From contig JBBMOA010000018.1 in assembly GCA_037954235.1 (NCBI GenBank), positions 4,312,001 through 4,376,000 of the forward strand: DNA of 64,000 bases. The letters are read 5' to 3'. The notes under the pieces are model-generated. The model did no database searches and had not been told where the DNA came from. It saw nothing but the letters and a program-made list of their open reading frames with translations. The stretch comes from Aulostomus chinensis. Taxonomy: Eukaryota > Chordata > Actinopteri > Syngnathiformes > Aulostomidae. The translations under genes and the position numbers were made by a program. Position 1 is the first letter of the stretch. Each line of letters starts with the position of its first letter. Below, one piece after another: positions 1-13,686 of this stretch.

Positions 1-1075
1 TCCAGGGCGCATCCTCACCAGATGCCTGAACCACCTCAACTGACTCCTCTCGACATGGAGGAGCAGCGGCTCTACTCTGAGTCCCTCCTGAATGACTGAG
101 CCTCTCACCCTGTCTCTAAGGGAGAGCCCAGCCACCCTGCGGAGGAAACTCATTTTGGCCGCTTGTATTGCGATCTTGTTCTTTCGGTCATTACCCAAAG
201 CTCATGACCACAGGTGAGGGTTGGACCGTAGATTGACCGGTAAATCGAGAGCCTGGCCTTTTGGCTTAGCTCCTTCTTCACCACAACCAGTCGGTTTAGT
301 GCCCACATCGCTGCAGACGCCGCCCCAATCCACCTGTCAATCTCCCGCTCCATCCTACCCTCACTTGTGAACAAGATCCCAAGATACTTAAACTCCTCCC
401 CCCCGACCTGGAGTCAGCAGGCCACCCTTTTCCGGCTGAGGACTTGGAGGTGCTGACACTCATCCCAGCCGCTTCACATTCAGCTGCGAACTGTCCCAGG
501 AAGAGCTGGAGGTCGTGGCCTGATGAAGCTAAGAGGACCACATCATCCGCAAAAAGCAGAGACCACATCCTCCTGCCACCAAACTCCATCCAGCTCTGCC
601 GAGAAATTCTGTCCACAAAAGTTATGAACAGAACCGATGGCAAAGGGCAGCCTTGGTTGAGTCCAACCCTCACTGGGAACAAGTCCGACTTACTGCCGGC
701 AATGTAAACCAGACTCTCACGCCTCCAGTAGAGAGACTGAATGGCCCTTTGTAAGGGGCCATCCACCCCATACTTGCGGAGTACCCCAACAGGGTGCTCC
801 TGGGAACAAGGTCATAAGTGGACTGGTTAGGCAAACTCCCATGCCCCCTCCAGCACCCTAGCGAGGGTGAAGAGCTGATCCACGGTTCCACGGCTGGGAC
901 AAAAACCACATTGTTCCTCCTCGATCTGAGGTTCGACTATTGCCCTGACCCTCCTCTCCAGTACCCTGGTGTAGACCTCTCTGGGGAGGCTGAGGTGTGT
1001 GATCCCCTAATAGTTGGAACACACCCTCTGGTCCCCTTTCTCAAAGATGGGGACCACCACCCAAAAGCCACCGTC
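1..1075 (-). mobile_element. Degenerate non-LTR retrotransposon (LINE) fragment, reverse transcriptase to C-terminal region
   Basis: Read on the minus strand, this stretch encodes broken pieces of a fish LINE ORF2 protein. About 960-780 gives a GFCPSRGTVDQLFTLARVLE-like block. About 766-440 gives the reverse-transcriptase core with the catalytic FADDVVLLASS box. About 374-150 gives the downstream FTSEGRMEREIDRWIGAAS block. The pieces lie in different frames with in-frame stops, so the copy is dead. Its 3' part runs off the left edge, and on its 5' side homology fades near 1,075, as expected for a 5'-truncated insertion. The clade (L2/CR1/Rex1-like) is from memory and uncertain; that it is a LINE reverse transcriptase is secure. 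Confidence 0.9.
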
Positions 1076-4000
1076 CACGCAATGTTGCTTCCCTGGCATA
1101 TTTGCCAGAATTACTAGGGCAAGTTTGAGGTTATGTGTCGTATAGGAAAAATGCTTGTGACAAGTAGGAGGATATAGCCTTTTGTGCAGTGGCGAGGAAA
1201 CTTAATTGGAATGTCAGCAGGATACTCAGCGATGTCCAGCTCTCTCACAAATCACATCTATCAACAAAATCTCATTGAATCTATCAGACAAAATAATTAG
1301 GGGGTGGTCTGTTGTCTAATGGGGATGTAATCCATTGGGCTAATGAGTTGAAAACGTGTGATCGCCTGCATCAGGTTTCCTGTCTGCTGGCGGCTGAGAC
1401 ACAGCCAACTTCGGTGGTTATATAAGGAAAGTCGTTCCTCTGCCCCTCAAGATGTTCGTTGCATATGGGCTTGCTGCCATAAGAAATTAACATGATGAAC
1501 AGTGTGTACTTTTGAATCGTCTTCTCAGCGTGATGTATAGCTGAGTCTTCAAGGTCGTCATTGCTGTCTCCGGGCATGCTTTTTCCCATTCTCACACTCT
1601 CTGTCTCTGCAGATATTTGTCCTTCAGACTACAGATGTCGTATTATTGCACTGCAGAGAAATTAGGACATTTATGGTTAAAAACTGAATGCCTTAATCGC
1701 TTTAAGCCGAGGAAGTCCTCCTGCTGTGAGTTCTGTTGTCAGGATGGAGGCAGGCACCTTCATATTTAAAGACAGCACACTGATGAATTAATCATCCTCC
1801 CAGTCTGTGCTAAAACAACACCTAATGCACAGCTCAGAGAACATCTTGGCCTTATTATAACTTTTAGTATGGCAACTGTGCATGCAAAAATCATTCAGGA
1901 TTTTTTGTTTTTTTTAAAGAAATACAACACTAAGTGAATCCAAATATTGTGCATTTTATCCTGCTAATGGAAAGCAAAGATAAAGATTTCTAGATTGGTC
2001 CAGAAGCCACATTTAAAAGTGGTCACACTAATGGAGCTCTCAGGTCTAATGTTCCTGCTGAGCATTCAGCCATCACTCCAAAGATTTTATCACACTAGAA
2101 AAAAAAGAAATTAAAAAAATCTTGGTCAATCTTTATATCGAGCAATCTACCAGATGGATAAAACATCTCAGAGGTACTTTTACTTAATGATTGATTACAC
2201 TGACCACTTAATAATATCCCTGCCCCATTACTTTTAATAAAATTATAACTTATGACATATTTCCCTCACAAGTTAATCAGGAAATTATATTAAAGAAAAC
2301 ACATCCCACCTCTTACACCTCATGATGAAATGTTCGTCTTCCAACAGTCGTTCAACACACGTTTCTTGACACCTTCTACCCTTTCCTCGCAAATGTAAAC
2401 ACTGAATTCAACTTTGAAACCACATTCACAAATATCCAGACTCCTTTCATCAACCAGACATGCTGTCAGATTTTTACACGTATCAGAAAAAAAAAAATGA
2501 GAACACCCTGTTAAAGGTGCGTAGCTCCACAAAAAGAAGCTCATGGTTTACATAAATAAAAGTTCACATTTTTAAAAAATAAATGTGAAATATTTCAGAA
2601 TTAAGTGGTTTGAACTCTGACTCTACAAAATTAAGTCCTGAAAAAACACATTGGGAACGTAATTTGGAGACTGGCTTCCGCGCTCACGGTTTTGAGACGT
2701 GGGTGGAAGGTTTCAAATGTGTCTCGCCTCAGTGTTGAGGCGTGGTGTCTAAGCTATGACAGCTAAGCTAGACTTATGTTTAACGCTTGCTTCCTGTGCT
2801 TAGCGTTTTATGATAAGAGTGCTTAGACTTCTACAGAAAGGGTCAATGAAATCTGCAAATTGTGTCTTCCAAAGGTGAGAATTGTTTATGATTTTTTTTC
2901 CCCAAACAATCTATTCATAAACTGGGTTTAAGGCATATTTGGCTCAGAAAATGAGCTTTAATGTTTTAGCAATTCAGAAATCCAGCAAACATGTTGTACA
3001 TCCCATCTATTCAACAGATTTACACCTCATGATGTAATGTTATCTTCCCTGTCATCATTCTGGAAACAGTAATAGTAATCGAAGGATGCAGGATGGAAAA
3101 ATAGCTGTGTTTGGAACCCTGCAGCGAGCGATGATTGACTGATAAATGAGAGTAAACAGTGACCTCTGTTAACTGTCACAGCAGAGCACAGAGAAAGGCT
3201 GAGACGCCCAACAGAAGAGGACAGGGACCCATAGAGAGGAGACGGAACAACGGAGAGGAGAAGAGAGGAGAGTTAAACAAACAGGATTAAGAGAGGAAAG
3301 TAAAAGCTTGGCCAGCGGCAGCAGTCCCTGTCAGACCACAGACGTCGTTTCCTTTACGACATGCGCTGGCATGACATTATCTGGCTTATGTGGGGCAAAT
3401 TATCCACTCCTGCAAGTGCACACGTAACTCACTGAGACAATTGCTATCACACATGCATGATATACAACAGCTGAAGTACATACATACATTTGAAGACGCA
3501 GGGAAGGAAAGTGATGCCGCGGGGGGAAGAGCCTGCAGAAAGACAGGAGCAGGAGAGTGAGTAAGACTAAGGTCATGTAGTTGGGCAAAATGTGTCGCAG
3601 TCCAAGTTTTAATGTAATGTGTTTATGAATACACATTAGAGCAGCTGCGCCTTGGGATGTAGAGCAGGTCAGCCAGATTTTTTTTTTATTTATTTTTTTT
3701 TATTACAGCCCTCAGTCTTCAAACGACCTGCAGGCAAGACTTAATCAAGACTCCCTGATCTCTGGAACCAGTTTTAAACTGCAATTAACAGTTAAAGCTA
3801 CAGTCCATCATATTTTCATACAAATGAACATTCCTGACATTCAAGCTGTCGCCAAATAAATCCACTCAATGCTCAGGAAGCTCATTGCAGCCGAGTAAAT
3901 CTCTGCATTTCACAAACCAGGTGGCAACATCCCTGCCCTGCCGGGAGCAGGCATATTTCACAGCAGAGCTGGCTACTTTCAGTTAGCGTTTCGCTAACTT

Positions 4001-5511
4001 GATTGTGGATGAATGATTTAACTGTGGTCCTCTTGTCTTACTTCTCAACTGCGTGGGACTAAATTCCCATGAAGAAAGAAGTTATTTCGTGGGAGTTGCA
4101 TGACGTGACCTGGAGCAATTTATCCACCGTTATTGTGCCTGGAACAATAACAACCGAGTGGACGACAGCCAGGATGACTACCTCCAGCTAGCTTTTCCCA
4201 ACTTGAACGTGGATAAAGAACTCAATCACCGACCTCTTACAACTCAACAAACGTTATCACAACAAATGGATCATATCTTGACAGTGATGCGAGTCGTTTT
4301 GCAGAGATTGTGTGACATTCTTTACAATCATCCACATTTTTATAGCTGAAGCATTAACGTTGGAGTAGCCGCGAGGGGAACATTAATCACTATACGTTAA
4401 AGAATTGACTCTTCAGGCCTTTTTGTCTGTTTGTGTTATCTGCAACAAGTCCTCCCATCCATACGGCTACAGAAATGTTTCGACCCCCTGAAATAGCACG
4501 ATTAGATTTAAACCCAAAACACAAAAGGGTCACGTTCAAGTCCCCCTTATGCAAGGCACTGAAACTCTAACCACTTCTAAGTTCTTTGGCCATCGTTATT
4601 TGAACACGAATGAATGAGTGGATGTGTGGGAAAGTGCTTTGAATGGTCACAAATTGTGACTTTATTAATGTAACGAAAAGAAAAATAGCACTGAAAGAAT
4701 CATTCAGGGCCGGTGGTTCCTACAGGCTTTCTTCGAATAATTAATCACATTGACACACCAGAAGCACGCTCAAAGAGCACAGACTTCCGCCAAGGTTCAG
4801 GCAATATTTCCTGAAATATTGATAAAAATGTCTGGAGATGTTTTTATTTTTATGAATATTAATATATCTGGACCCAATGTTTGATTGACATTTTTTTTAG
4901 CACACTATGTTATAAATGATGCCGACTCACCGCTCAAATATTCCATGAAGAAACAAAACAGACACAAATAGAAGTCAGAAGACAGAAGTGTTAGTCAAGT
5001 GTTCTGCAGACACCAACAGAAGGGAATCGACAGCGATGCTCCACCTGCAGTGAGAGCCGATGCTAACTGCTTAGTCCAGTTTTAAGGATTCAGCAAACTC
5101 TTGAACTCCAGCTCGTGTCTTACAAATTATGCGTGTAATTAACTCAATTTTAACGTTACGAGAGACACAAGACTGCTGAGAGGTTAGTGCCTGTGTTCTA
5201 AAGGAGTCCATTTTATTTCTGAACCCATGCAGTGTTAAATGTGGGTGGGTTTTTTTTTTTGTCTGCAGGCGCACTCGTGATTCCTTGCATTAATTTGGGA
5301 AGAAAAAAAAAAAAACTCCCCCGGGAACATATTTGAGTGGACCCCTCGTGGGTTTGGACTGAGTCCTGAATGTCTACAATGCTAATTGCTTTACCATCAT
5401 TGTCATGGGTTTAATGACCAATCCAAATCGACTTAAAGACGACCAATTACCACGGCTGGTTTGAGAGATTTCCATTCTCCTCTGCTGAATTACTTGGGTC
5501 CTGCGTCCCTC
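1076..5511. other. Gene-free stretch
   Basis: No reading frame here resembles a known protein and no consistent exon series with splice signals is visible on either strand. The sequence is AT-rich with short homopolymer runs, such as the T-rich run near 3,680-3,702. It may be the 3' flank of pacsin3 or an intron of a gene outside the window. Confidence 0.5.
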
Positions 5512-5594
5512 TTGGCAAGGCAAGACAGAAGAGACGGACACAGACATCATTTTTTAAGGTGTCTCTGTCCGTCTTCTCTGTCTTGTCTGGCCAA
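5512..5594. repeat. Imperfect 35-bp inverted repeat (hairpin) with 13-nt loop
   Basis: The arm at 5512-5546 pairs with the arm at 5560-5594 across a 13-nt loop (5547-5559), with about five mismatches in 35 positions. Both arms carry an AAGACAGA-like and a GACGGACA-like block. The size and scattered mismatches resemble a microRNA precursor, but a small foldback element would look the same. No known microRNA was recognised. Confidence 0.6.
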
Positions 5595-5874
5595 AGGCGA
5601 CAGACTTTCGAAGTTTAACTGTCTCAGCACGACCAATAAAATAAATTCCTGCGGCAAACCAAGAGAAAGGGTGCTGTCCAACAAAGATTTAAAAGCAAAT
5701 TAGTTAACAACCTTTTTTTTGCTAATGGCCAAGCATCACTCGACCCTAAAGGTCAAGAAACACAAGCCGTCAGATGACCGTCCAGGCTGTAAAGCAGCAG
5801 CCAAATGAGATACGTGGTTGTGTTTGTGTCACAGAAGCTATGGCAGTGCCTTCATACAGTAAACAACACAATTA

Positions 5875-5888
5875 ATTACCATAGCAAC
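5875..5888 (+). promoter_or_regulatory. RFX X-box-like motif
   Basis: The bases ATTACCATAGCAAC fit the RFX X-box pattern GTNRCC-N(0-3)-RGYAAC except for the first base. A second near-match lies 117 bp downstream. This is motif evidence only. Confidence 0.35.
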
Positions 5889-6004
5889 CATGGCCCAGGC
5901 AGACCCCAGAGATCTGTGTGTCACGCAGCAGGGTCTCCCCAGTGAGTCTTTATCAAGGTAAACCATGAGTGTCCTGTGAGCCAGTGACACAATGTGGGTA
6001 GACT

Positions 6005-6018
6005 GTTGTCATGGAAAC
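6005..6018 (+). promoter_or_regulatory. Second RFX X-box-like motif
   Basis: The bases GTTGTCATGGAAAC match the palindromic X-box layout with two departures. It is paired with the motif at 5875-5888. This is motif evidence only. Confidence 0.3.
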
Positions 6019-6441
6019 TGTTCTACGTCGATAATAAGGAGATTGTTTATTCTCGGCAAGCCGCCAGTATTATTAGATGTTAAAACAGGGTTATGTGTTG
6101 GTTCTGAAAAATGTTATTTTTGACACAGACTCATTTGGATGGCTCACTATGATATTTGGCTGGTTATAAGTTGTATAGTCGTCCAAGAACCAGAGAAGTT
6201 TGTCCTGGTTCAAAGTTGGCATCCGGGCGGGTTGGCGCCAGCCGCAGGAGTCACGCAACAGACGGCGTTTCTGAACCTGACCCAAGTGTTTTACCTTCTT
6301 AATCCAGATCTTAACTGCAAAGACACATCGTTGAACATTATTCTGAATTTCATAGCAGGAAAATGCTGTCAATGAATAATGAAAAAGTTTTCTACACTAC
6401 AAAACAACACTGACTACTGCCCAGAGGCTCCATGGAACAGC

Positions 6442-6498
6442 CACACACACACACGCACACACACACACACACACGCACACACACACACATGCACACTC
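6442..6498. repeat. (CA)n microsatellite
   Basis: A CA-dinucleotide tract interrupted by a few CG and TG units. Confidence 0.9.
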
Positions 6499-7647
6499 AT
6501 CAACAAAGGTTCAAGGACCCTCTCATCACTGTTTGCAGCTTCTAATGAAAGAACCAGGGGCTTAAGGTTCACCTTGACTTCTACTTTGGACTTGTATGTC
6601 TTCTAGAACTGTAAGAACCACGGTCATCCTGTTTTTGACAACACAAACTCACCTCCTCACACTGCTGCACGGCGTCAGGCGGATGGATACCAGTGTGAGC
6701 ACCTGGTTCCTCAACCCCTCAGTCTTTATGAATCCCACTCCGACACCCCAGCCTGGAGAAAAGTCATGAGCCAGCTGAATACTTGAGCGCAGTTTGGCTG
6801 TGGGAGTCGGCTGCACCCTCCCTCCATCGACTCCTCGTCCTTCAGAAGCTTCACGTGGAGGGTTCGCCTTATTAAGAGCCGTCCCGAAGTAATTAGAGGG
6901 ACTGAAACAGCCGGAAGTCCAACGAGACTAAACAGTTCGTGCCAGCCCTGCATGTTCAGAAGGAAAACTAATTAATAAAATAATTCATCAAATGTGTCAA
7001 AGGTTCAAAACTTTCCTGAATATGGACACAGATAAACAGATATGATGGCCATAACTAACACTTCTGAAAGCATGTTGGATCAAATATTTGTATTTATTTA
7101 TTTATCTATTTATTTTTAGTCTAGTTATGAGTTACTGTTTCAAAGGGACCACTGAAACCATTATACCGAAATTGCCTCGGAGCCCAGTGCGATTCCCAAA
7201 GGCTCCAACTGAAACATTTCATGAATGGACAAAGTCTGAAATGTTACTCAGTGGCAGACAAAATGTTGCCGTTCTGTTAGAAAAGAGGTGATGGCATTTG
7301 ATAATAAACAAAGAAGAAGTTTAAGCCCGATAAAACAATATTTCTCTCTACAGTCGATTCCCTGAACTTCGGCTTAATCTGAATATATAAATTAGTCATT
7401 GGACAAATTTAAAGTTTAAAACTGGAAAACTTTGCATTAATTTCCGTCACGTCGTTCACTCTGACTCACTCACTCTGTATCGGCATCTCGTGTCTGATGT
7501 AATTAAGCATCTTCTGTGTGTGTTTGCACTTTCTTTCTGAAAGTCTTTTCTGATCACTCTCAACCTCATCATGATCACTTGTTACCATGACAACCCTCTC
7601 TCATAGGACCAATCACCCACCTCGTTCTTTCTTTTTCTCTTCCGCCA

Positions 7648-7650
<3 letters not shown>

Positions 7651-7677
<27 letters not shown>
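7651..7677. repeat. (CT)n microsatellite
   Basis: A nearly pure CT tract inside a pyrimidine-rich segment. Confidence 0.9.
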
Positions 7678-7683
<6 letters not shown>

Positions 7684-10600
7684 CTGTTGCTCTTCATTTT
7701 CTTTGTCGTGACTCCTCATCACCCATTTTACTTCTACACATCAGAGTGTTCCACTTTTTCTTCATTTCTTCCTATCGTCCATATTTTCCTCTTACTGAGT
7801 ACGTTCAGTGGAGGAAGGCGAAGTTGTTACTTCTCCCCGGAGCATCCAAGCATGGACGAACCACTGAGCTGACTGGGCAGGGGCCCGGGGGCCTCTGACC
7901 TCAGAGGGCCTCTGAAGCATCTGCCTCTTTTCTTTAAAAAAAAAAAACAACAACAAAAAAACCAAAACTAAGATTCTAGATAACTTCTAACCTTTCTGTG
8001 AATGGAATGAAACAACAAATCATTTTGGGGGGGCGTTTTTGGCCCAAAAAATCTACATACAGAGTCCCCAAACACTGACGGGACAGTTTGGTCAACAACG
8101 ACAGCGAAACCCAGCCTCACCCGAAAGGCAGCAGCCTTCTCTCCACCCCCTCAACCCCCTGGGTTGAGCTTCTGAGAGATGAACCCGGCGCCATCAATCA
8201 ACGCGAATCGGTTTAGTGTTCAGTTTGTGCAGATTTTCGTGCCCCAGGCTCTCGGGTACACATTCATCCAGCGTTCACGAAGACAGAAGACAGAGAACGT
8301 GACTGAGACTGTGGGGAAGGCAGAGAGGGGCGTTACTGAACAGGCCAAAGAAACTGGTACACTGCTTTTAATGACCCTGAGTACAAACATCCCCCTGGAC
8401 GCGATGGTGACCTGACTTGGGGTCAAAGGTGAAGGTGATTGGCACATTTTACAGATTTATCTTTTTAAAGTAAAGCAGAATGTAACTTGTTTGGAAGGAG
8501 CTGCGGATTTTTTTTTTTTTTTTCCTTCGGTGTGAGACTTCTAATTTCCATGTTTGGGTTACGCGTCATGCAACACCTGGCCTGAAGTTGAGAATGTTTT
8601 TTTTAACGTAGCTGTCATTGAAGAACAAGAAAAGTAATTTGAAAATGACTTAAAGAGAGGATAACTTCAATATTACAGCTCCTGTAAATTGCAGCTCGGC
8701 CCTTTTTTCCATGTCGGTGCTTTGGTAGAAGAACTCACTGTGTGTTTTGTCTGCGCTCCTACTTTTTTCATCATGGCCACTTGAAATGCTCTTTGAGAAG
8801 AAAAAAAAAAAAAAAGAAGAAAAAAAAAAGTGAGCAGAGCGCCCTGGAGGGGTTTTCCAACCCCTCTGCCCTTCGCCTGGAGCAGTTTGGACAGGCCCCA
8901 TGTGGAGGCTGTGTTAAGGTCAGGAACCAAAATGTCTTCGGGTGAAACCCAGAGGCAGGAACTCGTGGGTGAGGTTTAAGAGGATTCTCGCACAGGCGGC
9001 TGCGTCTGAGTGCACGGAGCTGTGACCACGCCACACTTGCAATATTTTGGGATGGGGTATGAATATCATGTTTTGGGACACATGTGATTGCAGGCTTTCT
9101 GCATGACATCGTTATCCCGTCGTGAAGAGATGGTGGACCAGCAGGACAACACGAGCAGCCTTGTGCTCGTGACAAAAAAGTGCTCTGACAGGACTCGTGA
9201 CTTCCTATTTCTTTGCAGAGAAAAACCAACATGTGAATTTTATTCCCTGCGACATTCTCTCTACTGTGAGTCAGGGAGGACTAAATGAGGTGAAGTGACC
9301 TGAAAAAGAGACGAGAAGGTGTCGTGATAGCACGTGAAATGACTTGCGAAATTGGTGTGTTATTCACTTTTGGTGACACCAGGCTCTTCCTGGCTTGGCT
9401 TGGAGTGTTCTTGGGCGGCGTGATCTGTTTTTACGCTGTTATTATTTTTTTTTATTTTTTATTTTTTGGCCCACCGTGGTTCTGTGCAATGGGTATTGCA
9501 TTGTTGAATTTCATGTGTCCAAGTTGGCCGTTTACAACAGGAACATTTGGTGAGGAAGCAAGGAGTTCCTGTGCTCCTAAAACTTTTGGAGCAGACAACC
9601 AGACTGGAGCATAAATCAGCAGGACGAAGTCGTTTGATATGAACTATCAGGACACATTCTGGGACACGTGACTTCCCCAACACTGATATGTAGTTAGCAT
9701 GTGCTCACTAGCGCCACTTAGCAGATGCAGGAAGTCATCTTTGCAACACCGGCAATTTCAAATTGTAAGTTCCTTTGCAATTCCGACCCGAGCGCTGAAG
9801 GGCTGGGGCCAAAAGGTCATCTGGGTGGAGGTGTGAGCTCCCTGACTGCTTTCTGCTTTTATTCTTTGTATCACCATGTTTGACTCTTTTTTTTTTTCAA
9901 CTAAATTCTTATATGTTAGTGTCCATCCTTTTGATTTATTTTTGTCTTTCAAACTTCTAAATTGTATTACAGAAGTTACTTCATTTATTTGATTGATTGG
10001 TTGCGTTGACCTTCTGGAACTCAGCACGCTCTCTGCATGCCTCTCCCTCTCCCTCTCAGTCTGGACGACGTATATTTCTGTCTCATTTCTGAATATTTGG
10101 AGGTTGCAAACATCGATACGTTGGGTGGGAGAAGAGGGTCTGACTCATCACATAGGCTACAAAGTAGATTTCGCCGCTATTTTGAGCTATGCACCTCTTT
10201 TTTCTCCCTCCTCCATCTGTCTCACTCATGTGTTTACTGATCTGTGATTCCTCATGTTACATCTCCAGCACTGGTAATGCCTCATCCCATCCTGTCTCAT
10301 GGGATTGCGGCAGCCAGAGCCAGCAGACTAATCCCATCCTTTAGATGTAATGTAAATAATTTTCATGGCCCATCACATGGATTGTGTGTGGGCACGAGTG
10401 GATGTGTGTGTGTGTGTGTGTGTGTACGTTAGCGAGTAATGTACATTCCAGCTGAACACTCTTTCTAGTGTTTCTCCAACATCCTCCCCTTCTACGCGTT
10501 TTCTTTGGTCTACGCGTTATATTTCATGTCACTCCAACTAAACTGCTCCGCTGTTGAGATGTCCACTTTAAAGCTCGATGCACTCCTTGTGTATGGACTT

Positions 10601-11471
10601 GGCCGCTGTGCCAGCAAAGCACTCTGCCTTGAGAGAGGAATTAAACCCATGAGGTTTTTCTAAGATAGATTAAACAGGGGGTGGGGGGGGTGGGGGGCTG
10701 AGGAGGCTGGGCTCCAGGGAGGGGCACTACCCAAATATAGAGAGCCTGCCAAATGCCAACAGGGAGTGGGCAAGTTGGATGGCCTTTCTGATGTGTCTGT
10801 GCATGCGGGTGGGTGTTTGCATGCATTATTGGGATTTGTAGGATGTGTGTAGAACAGTAAAAATGGCCGCAACTCTGTGTGTGTGTGTTTTATAGGGGTG
10901 CAGATGAGAGTGGCAGAGGATGATTCAGGGGCCTTCACTTGTGCTGAAAGCAAGGAGAAAAAAAAAGAGGAATGACTGTGTGAGTTTCAAGGTTGTTTTA
11001 AGCTGAACACGTGAGAACGTGAGACTGTGTGTTGACTTGCAGTGGACTTACTCATCCGTGCCTTTCAGATGTCTTCCAGTTTGGAGTGAGTGAAGCAACA
11101 AACTGATAAATGAAGCGATAAACATAGGTAAGTGATTCGCAGAGAGAGCAGGGGAAGCAGGGACCGGGATGACTTGGAATGGGAATTGCAAACACGCAGC
11201 ACAGGGGAGAGTAAGAGTTGGAGGAAGGTTTTTGTTACGTCTCAGATGTTTGGTTACTCAAGCTAATGAGCAGCAATTAGACAACAGCCAATTAACTCTG
11301 GCCATCAGACTGAGACCGGGGGAAATGGAAAGAGGAGGAGCGAGGAAGAGAGAGAAAGAGAGAGAGAGAGAGAGTTGGGGAAGAGGAGGGGGTGGATGGG
11401 TAAATGACCTGGGAATCACAAGTGCTGCTCTCTGACGGAGATGTTCATGTGTGCATTTGCATGCAAATGAG

Positions 11472-11474
<3 letters not shown>

Positions 11475-11531
<57 letters not shown>

Positions 11532-11537
11532 GTGTGT
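11475..11537. repeat. (GT)n microsatellite
   Basis: A long GT tract with one CG interruption near its right end. Confidence 0.95.
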
Positions 11538-12463
11538 TCCAGCAGGGGGAGCTGTGTAGGCACATGTCAGTGTAGATGCTCTACATGACCATCTGGCTCT
11601 GGCTGTCAGACTGGATGCTGAACTTCAAGTTAACTCTTTCCCTGCCGGCGTCTCTGTCGTACCATTATAGGAACTGGTGTCAAACTATTTCACTTCCCTT
11701 TCTCCCAGTTGACTCCCAGTTCTGTGGTAATTTCATTCATTATAACCAGTTTACTGATCACCTGTGTGTCACGTGACCTCGAGATGTCAAATCAGAATCA
11801 GATATGAGTCCTCACTGGAATATTCAAATTTACTACCTCTAAAATTATAGATGAGATTTTTGATAAGTTTTTATTGTTTTTCAACATTTTCTTTTGTAAG
11901 TCCTCCCCTGCCTTCTCTGACTCGTTTACATGGTGAGTTTTGACCCGGTTCTGACCCAGGGACCATTATCCTGCACTATTTCAACTTTTATCACATCAGG
12001 TATGTTTGCATGAATCTGACTATTCACAGACACTAAATAATTCCCTCAGCGGAAATTTCTTAAGAAAATAGTTCGTCTCACAGTAGGACTCTCCTGGGAC
12101 CCCCAGGACCTGAAGAAGTTGAGAAAAGTGAGCTTCAGCTGCGTCCTGTATTTTGCTGAGGACCCCCTGGAAGCCCCCTGCAGGTCCCTGGACCCCAGTG
12201 TTAGATTGATAAAAGATGCCAGGCTGGTTTCACTTGACATTCATAGGTAAACATGTGGGTGCCCGGCATCATTCGTCCTGAGTGGCTAACTGAGCTGTTC
12301 AGCAGCTTGATGGAGGCGCTGGGCGGCTCCCCGTCTTCTCGGTGCGCGCAGCAGATTGTTCTGCTTCAGGCTGTGGAAGGAAGAAAGTAAATGGTTAATT
12401 TCTCATTCTGACTGCTGATGCAGAGTTCCAGCTGAACCCCTTAGAGAGTCTCCCTCACGCTCG

Positions 12464-12504
12464 TACACACACGCACACACACACGCACACACACACACAC
12501 ACAC
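12464..12504. repeat. (CA)n microsatellite
   Basis: A CA tract with CG interruptions. Confidence 0.9.
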
Positions 12505-12647
12505 CTACAAATACATGCTGGAGTGTGGTGCTAGCCACTCTTCTGAGTAGCCTGCTGCCCTCTCTTTAATTAGGCTAATTGGAATGCGAGAATAACCATT
12601 TTCCTGATTGCTCACTATTTGGGGCGGTTTGAAATGAAAAAGCATGC

Positions 12648-12649
<2 letters not shown>

Positions 12650-12683
<34 letters not shown>
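12650..12683. repeat. (CA)n microsatellite
   Basis: A pure CA tract. Confidence 0.9.
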
Positions 12684-12685
<2 letters not shown>

Positions 12686-13469
12686 AGAGGCTAAAGTCGG
12701 TGGTCCTTCCTCTCTCCTTGCATGAACCTGTGTTGTGGAGTGAGGTTGGCCCCTGTAAGCTGAGGGTCTTCTTGTCTCTGTAGGACTCAGCAAACCATTT
12801 CTGCAGCAAACAAAAGTTTCTAATACTTAAACGCACTGTTCAGCAGGATAATGGGTGACATTAATGCACATTACAATGTCCTCAACAGCGGCTCCTCAGT
12901 CCATTTTAGCCACTTGTGAGCAACTTTACTGACATGTTCTAATTGTCGTAGAGCAGAATGTACCTTCAGCTTGTGTGCAGTACAGACCCGTATTTCAGGG
13001 ATACAACAAAAACCCACAAAAATGCCTGTTGCCTCTGAAACAAGTCTTCAACTTCCCTCCAGGTTTAAGGACTTCTGCCTGCACCCCTTTATGGAGTCCC
13101 GCCTGGCCCTGGCTGGGGTTTACTTGGCTGAAGTCTGCCTGCTTGCTGGCTCTCCTGGTCACAGGCTCGCCTTCACCCCCTCAGCCGATGGTCGTAGCGC
13201 AGTTTAAACAAGGGAGTCTAGTGGGATTTTTCCAGACATCCTTGAGACAAATTGGAGATGGTTTGTGCTCTTGGTGTGTCTAAAGCTTGGATGTTTTGTT
13301 TTGTTTTTTCCCTTGTGCTCCTGGCCACTCTGTAAAGCCCTGAGCTGGCCCTCTCTCGCCCCTCAGCTGTGACAGGAGGCTCCCCAGGGTGGCCTGTGTT
13401 TATGGAGAGGCTTGAGAAGGAGGCAAAAAGAGAGATGCCAAAGTACATCTGGAACAAGGAGCTGGGGAT

Positions 13470-13471
<2 letters not shown>

Positions 13472-13537
<66 letters not shown>
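13472..13537. repeat. (TG)n microsatellite, left arm of a tract pair
   Basis: A pure TG tract of about 33 units. It lies 72 bp from a CA tract of similar length, so the two can pair with each other on one strand. Confidence 0.95.
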
Positions 13538-13539
<2 letters not shown>

Positions 13540-13609
13540 ACAGCCTGAGAAAATGCTCATATGTTGTGTGTCTAAATGACAAGGAGGTGAGTCATTCCCC
13601 CAGCTCAGT

Positions 13610-13623
13610 CACACACACACAGA

Positions 13624-13684
<61 letters not shown>
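13610..13684. repeat. (AC)n microsatellite, right arm of a tract pair
   Basis: An AC tract with one AGAC interruption near its left end. It is complementary to the TG tract at 13472-13537. Confidence 0.95.

Positions 13685-13686
<2 letters not shown>

Larger units (their letters stand above)
5595..11474. other. Gene-free stretch with microsatellites and poly(A/T) runs
   Basis: No coding or RNA gene is recognised. The stretch contains a (CA)n tract (6442-6498), a (CT)n tract (7651-7677), A/T homopolymers (for example 8508-8523 and 8802-8829), a short (TG)n tract near 10,402-10,426 and a (GA)n tract near 11,346-11,374. The short open frames here have no recognisable protein signature. Confidence 0.5.

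Noticed and set aside
4158..4349. A 63-aa plus-strand frame beginning MDDSQDDYLQLAFPNLNVDK
   Set aside because: It looks protein-like at its start, but no homologue is recognised and no splice context or promoter supports it.
11062..11110. TTTCAG followed by ATGTCTTCCAGTTTGGA and GTGAGT, resembling a tiny exon
   Set aside because: It is isolated, with no partner exon or recognisable protein, so it is likely chance.
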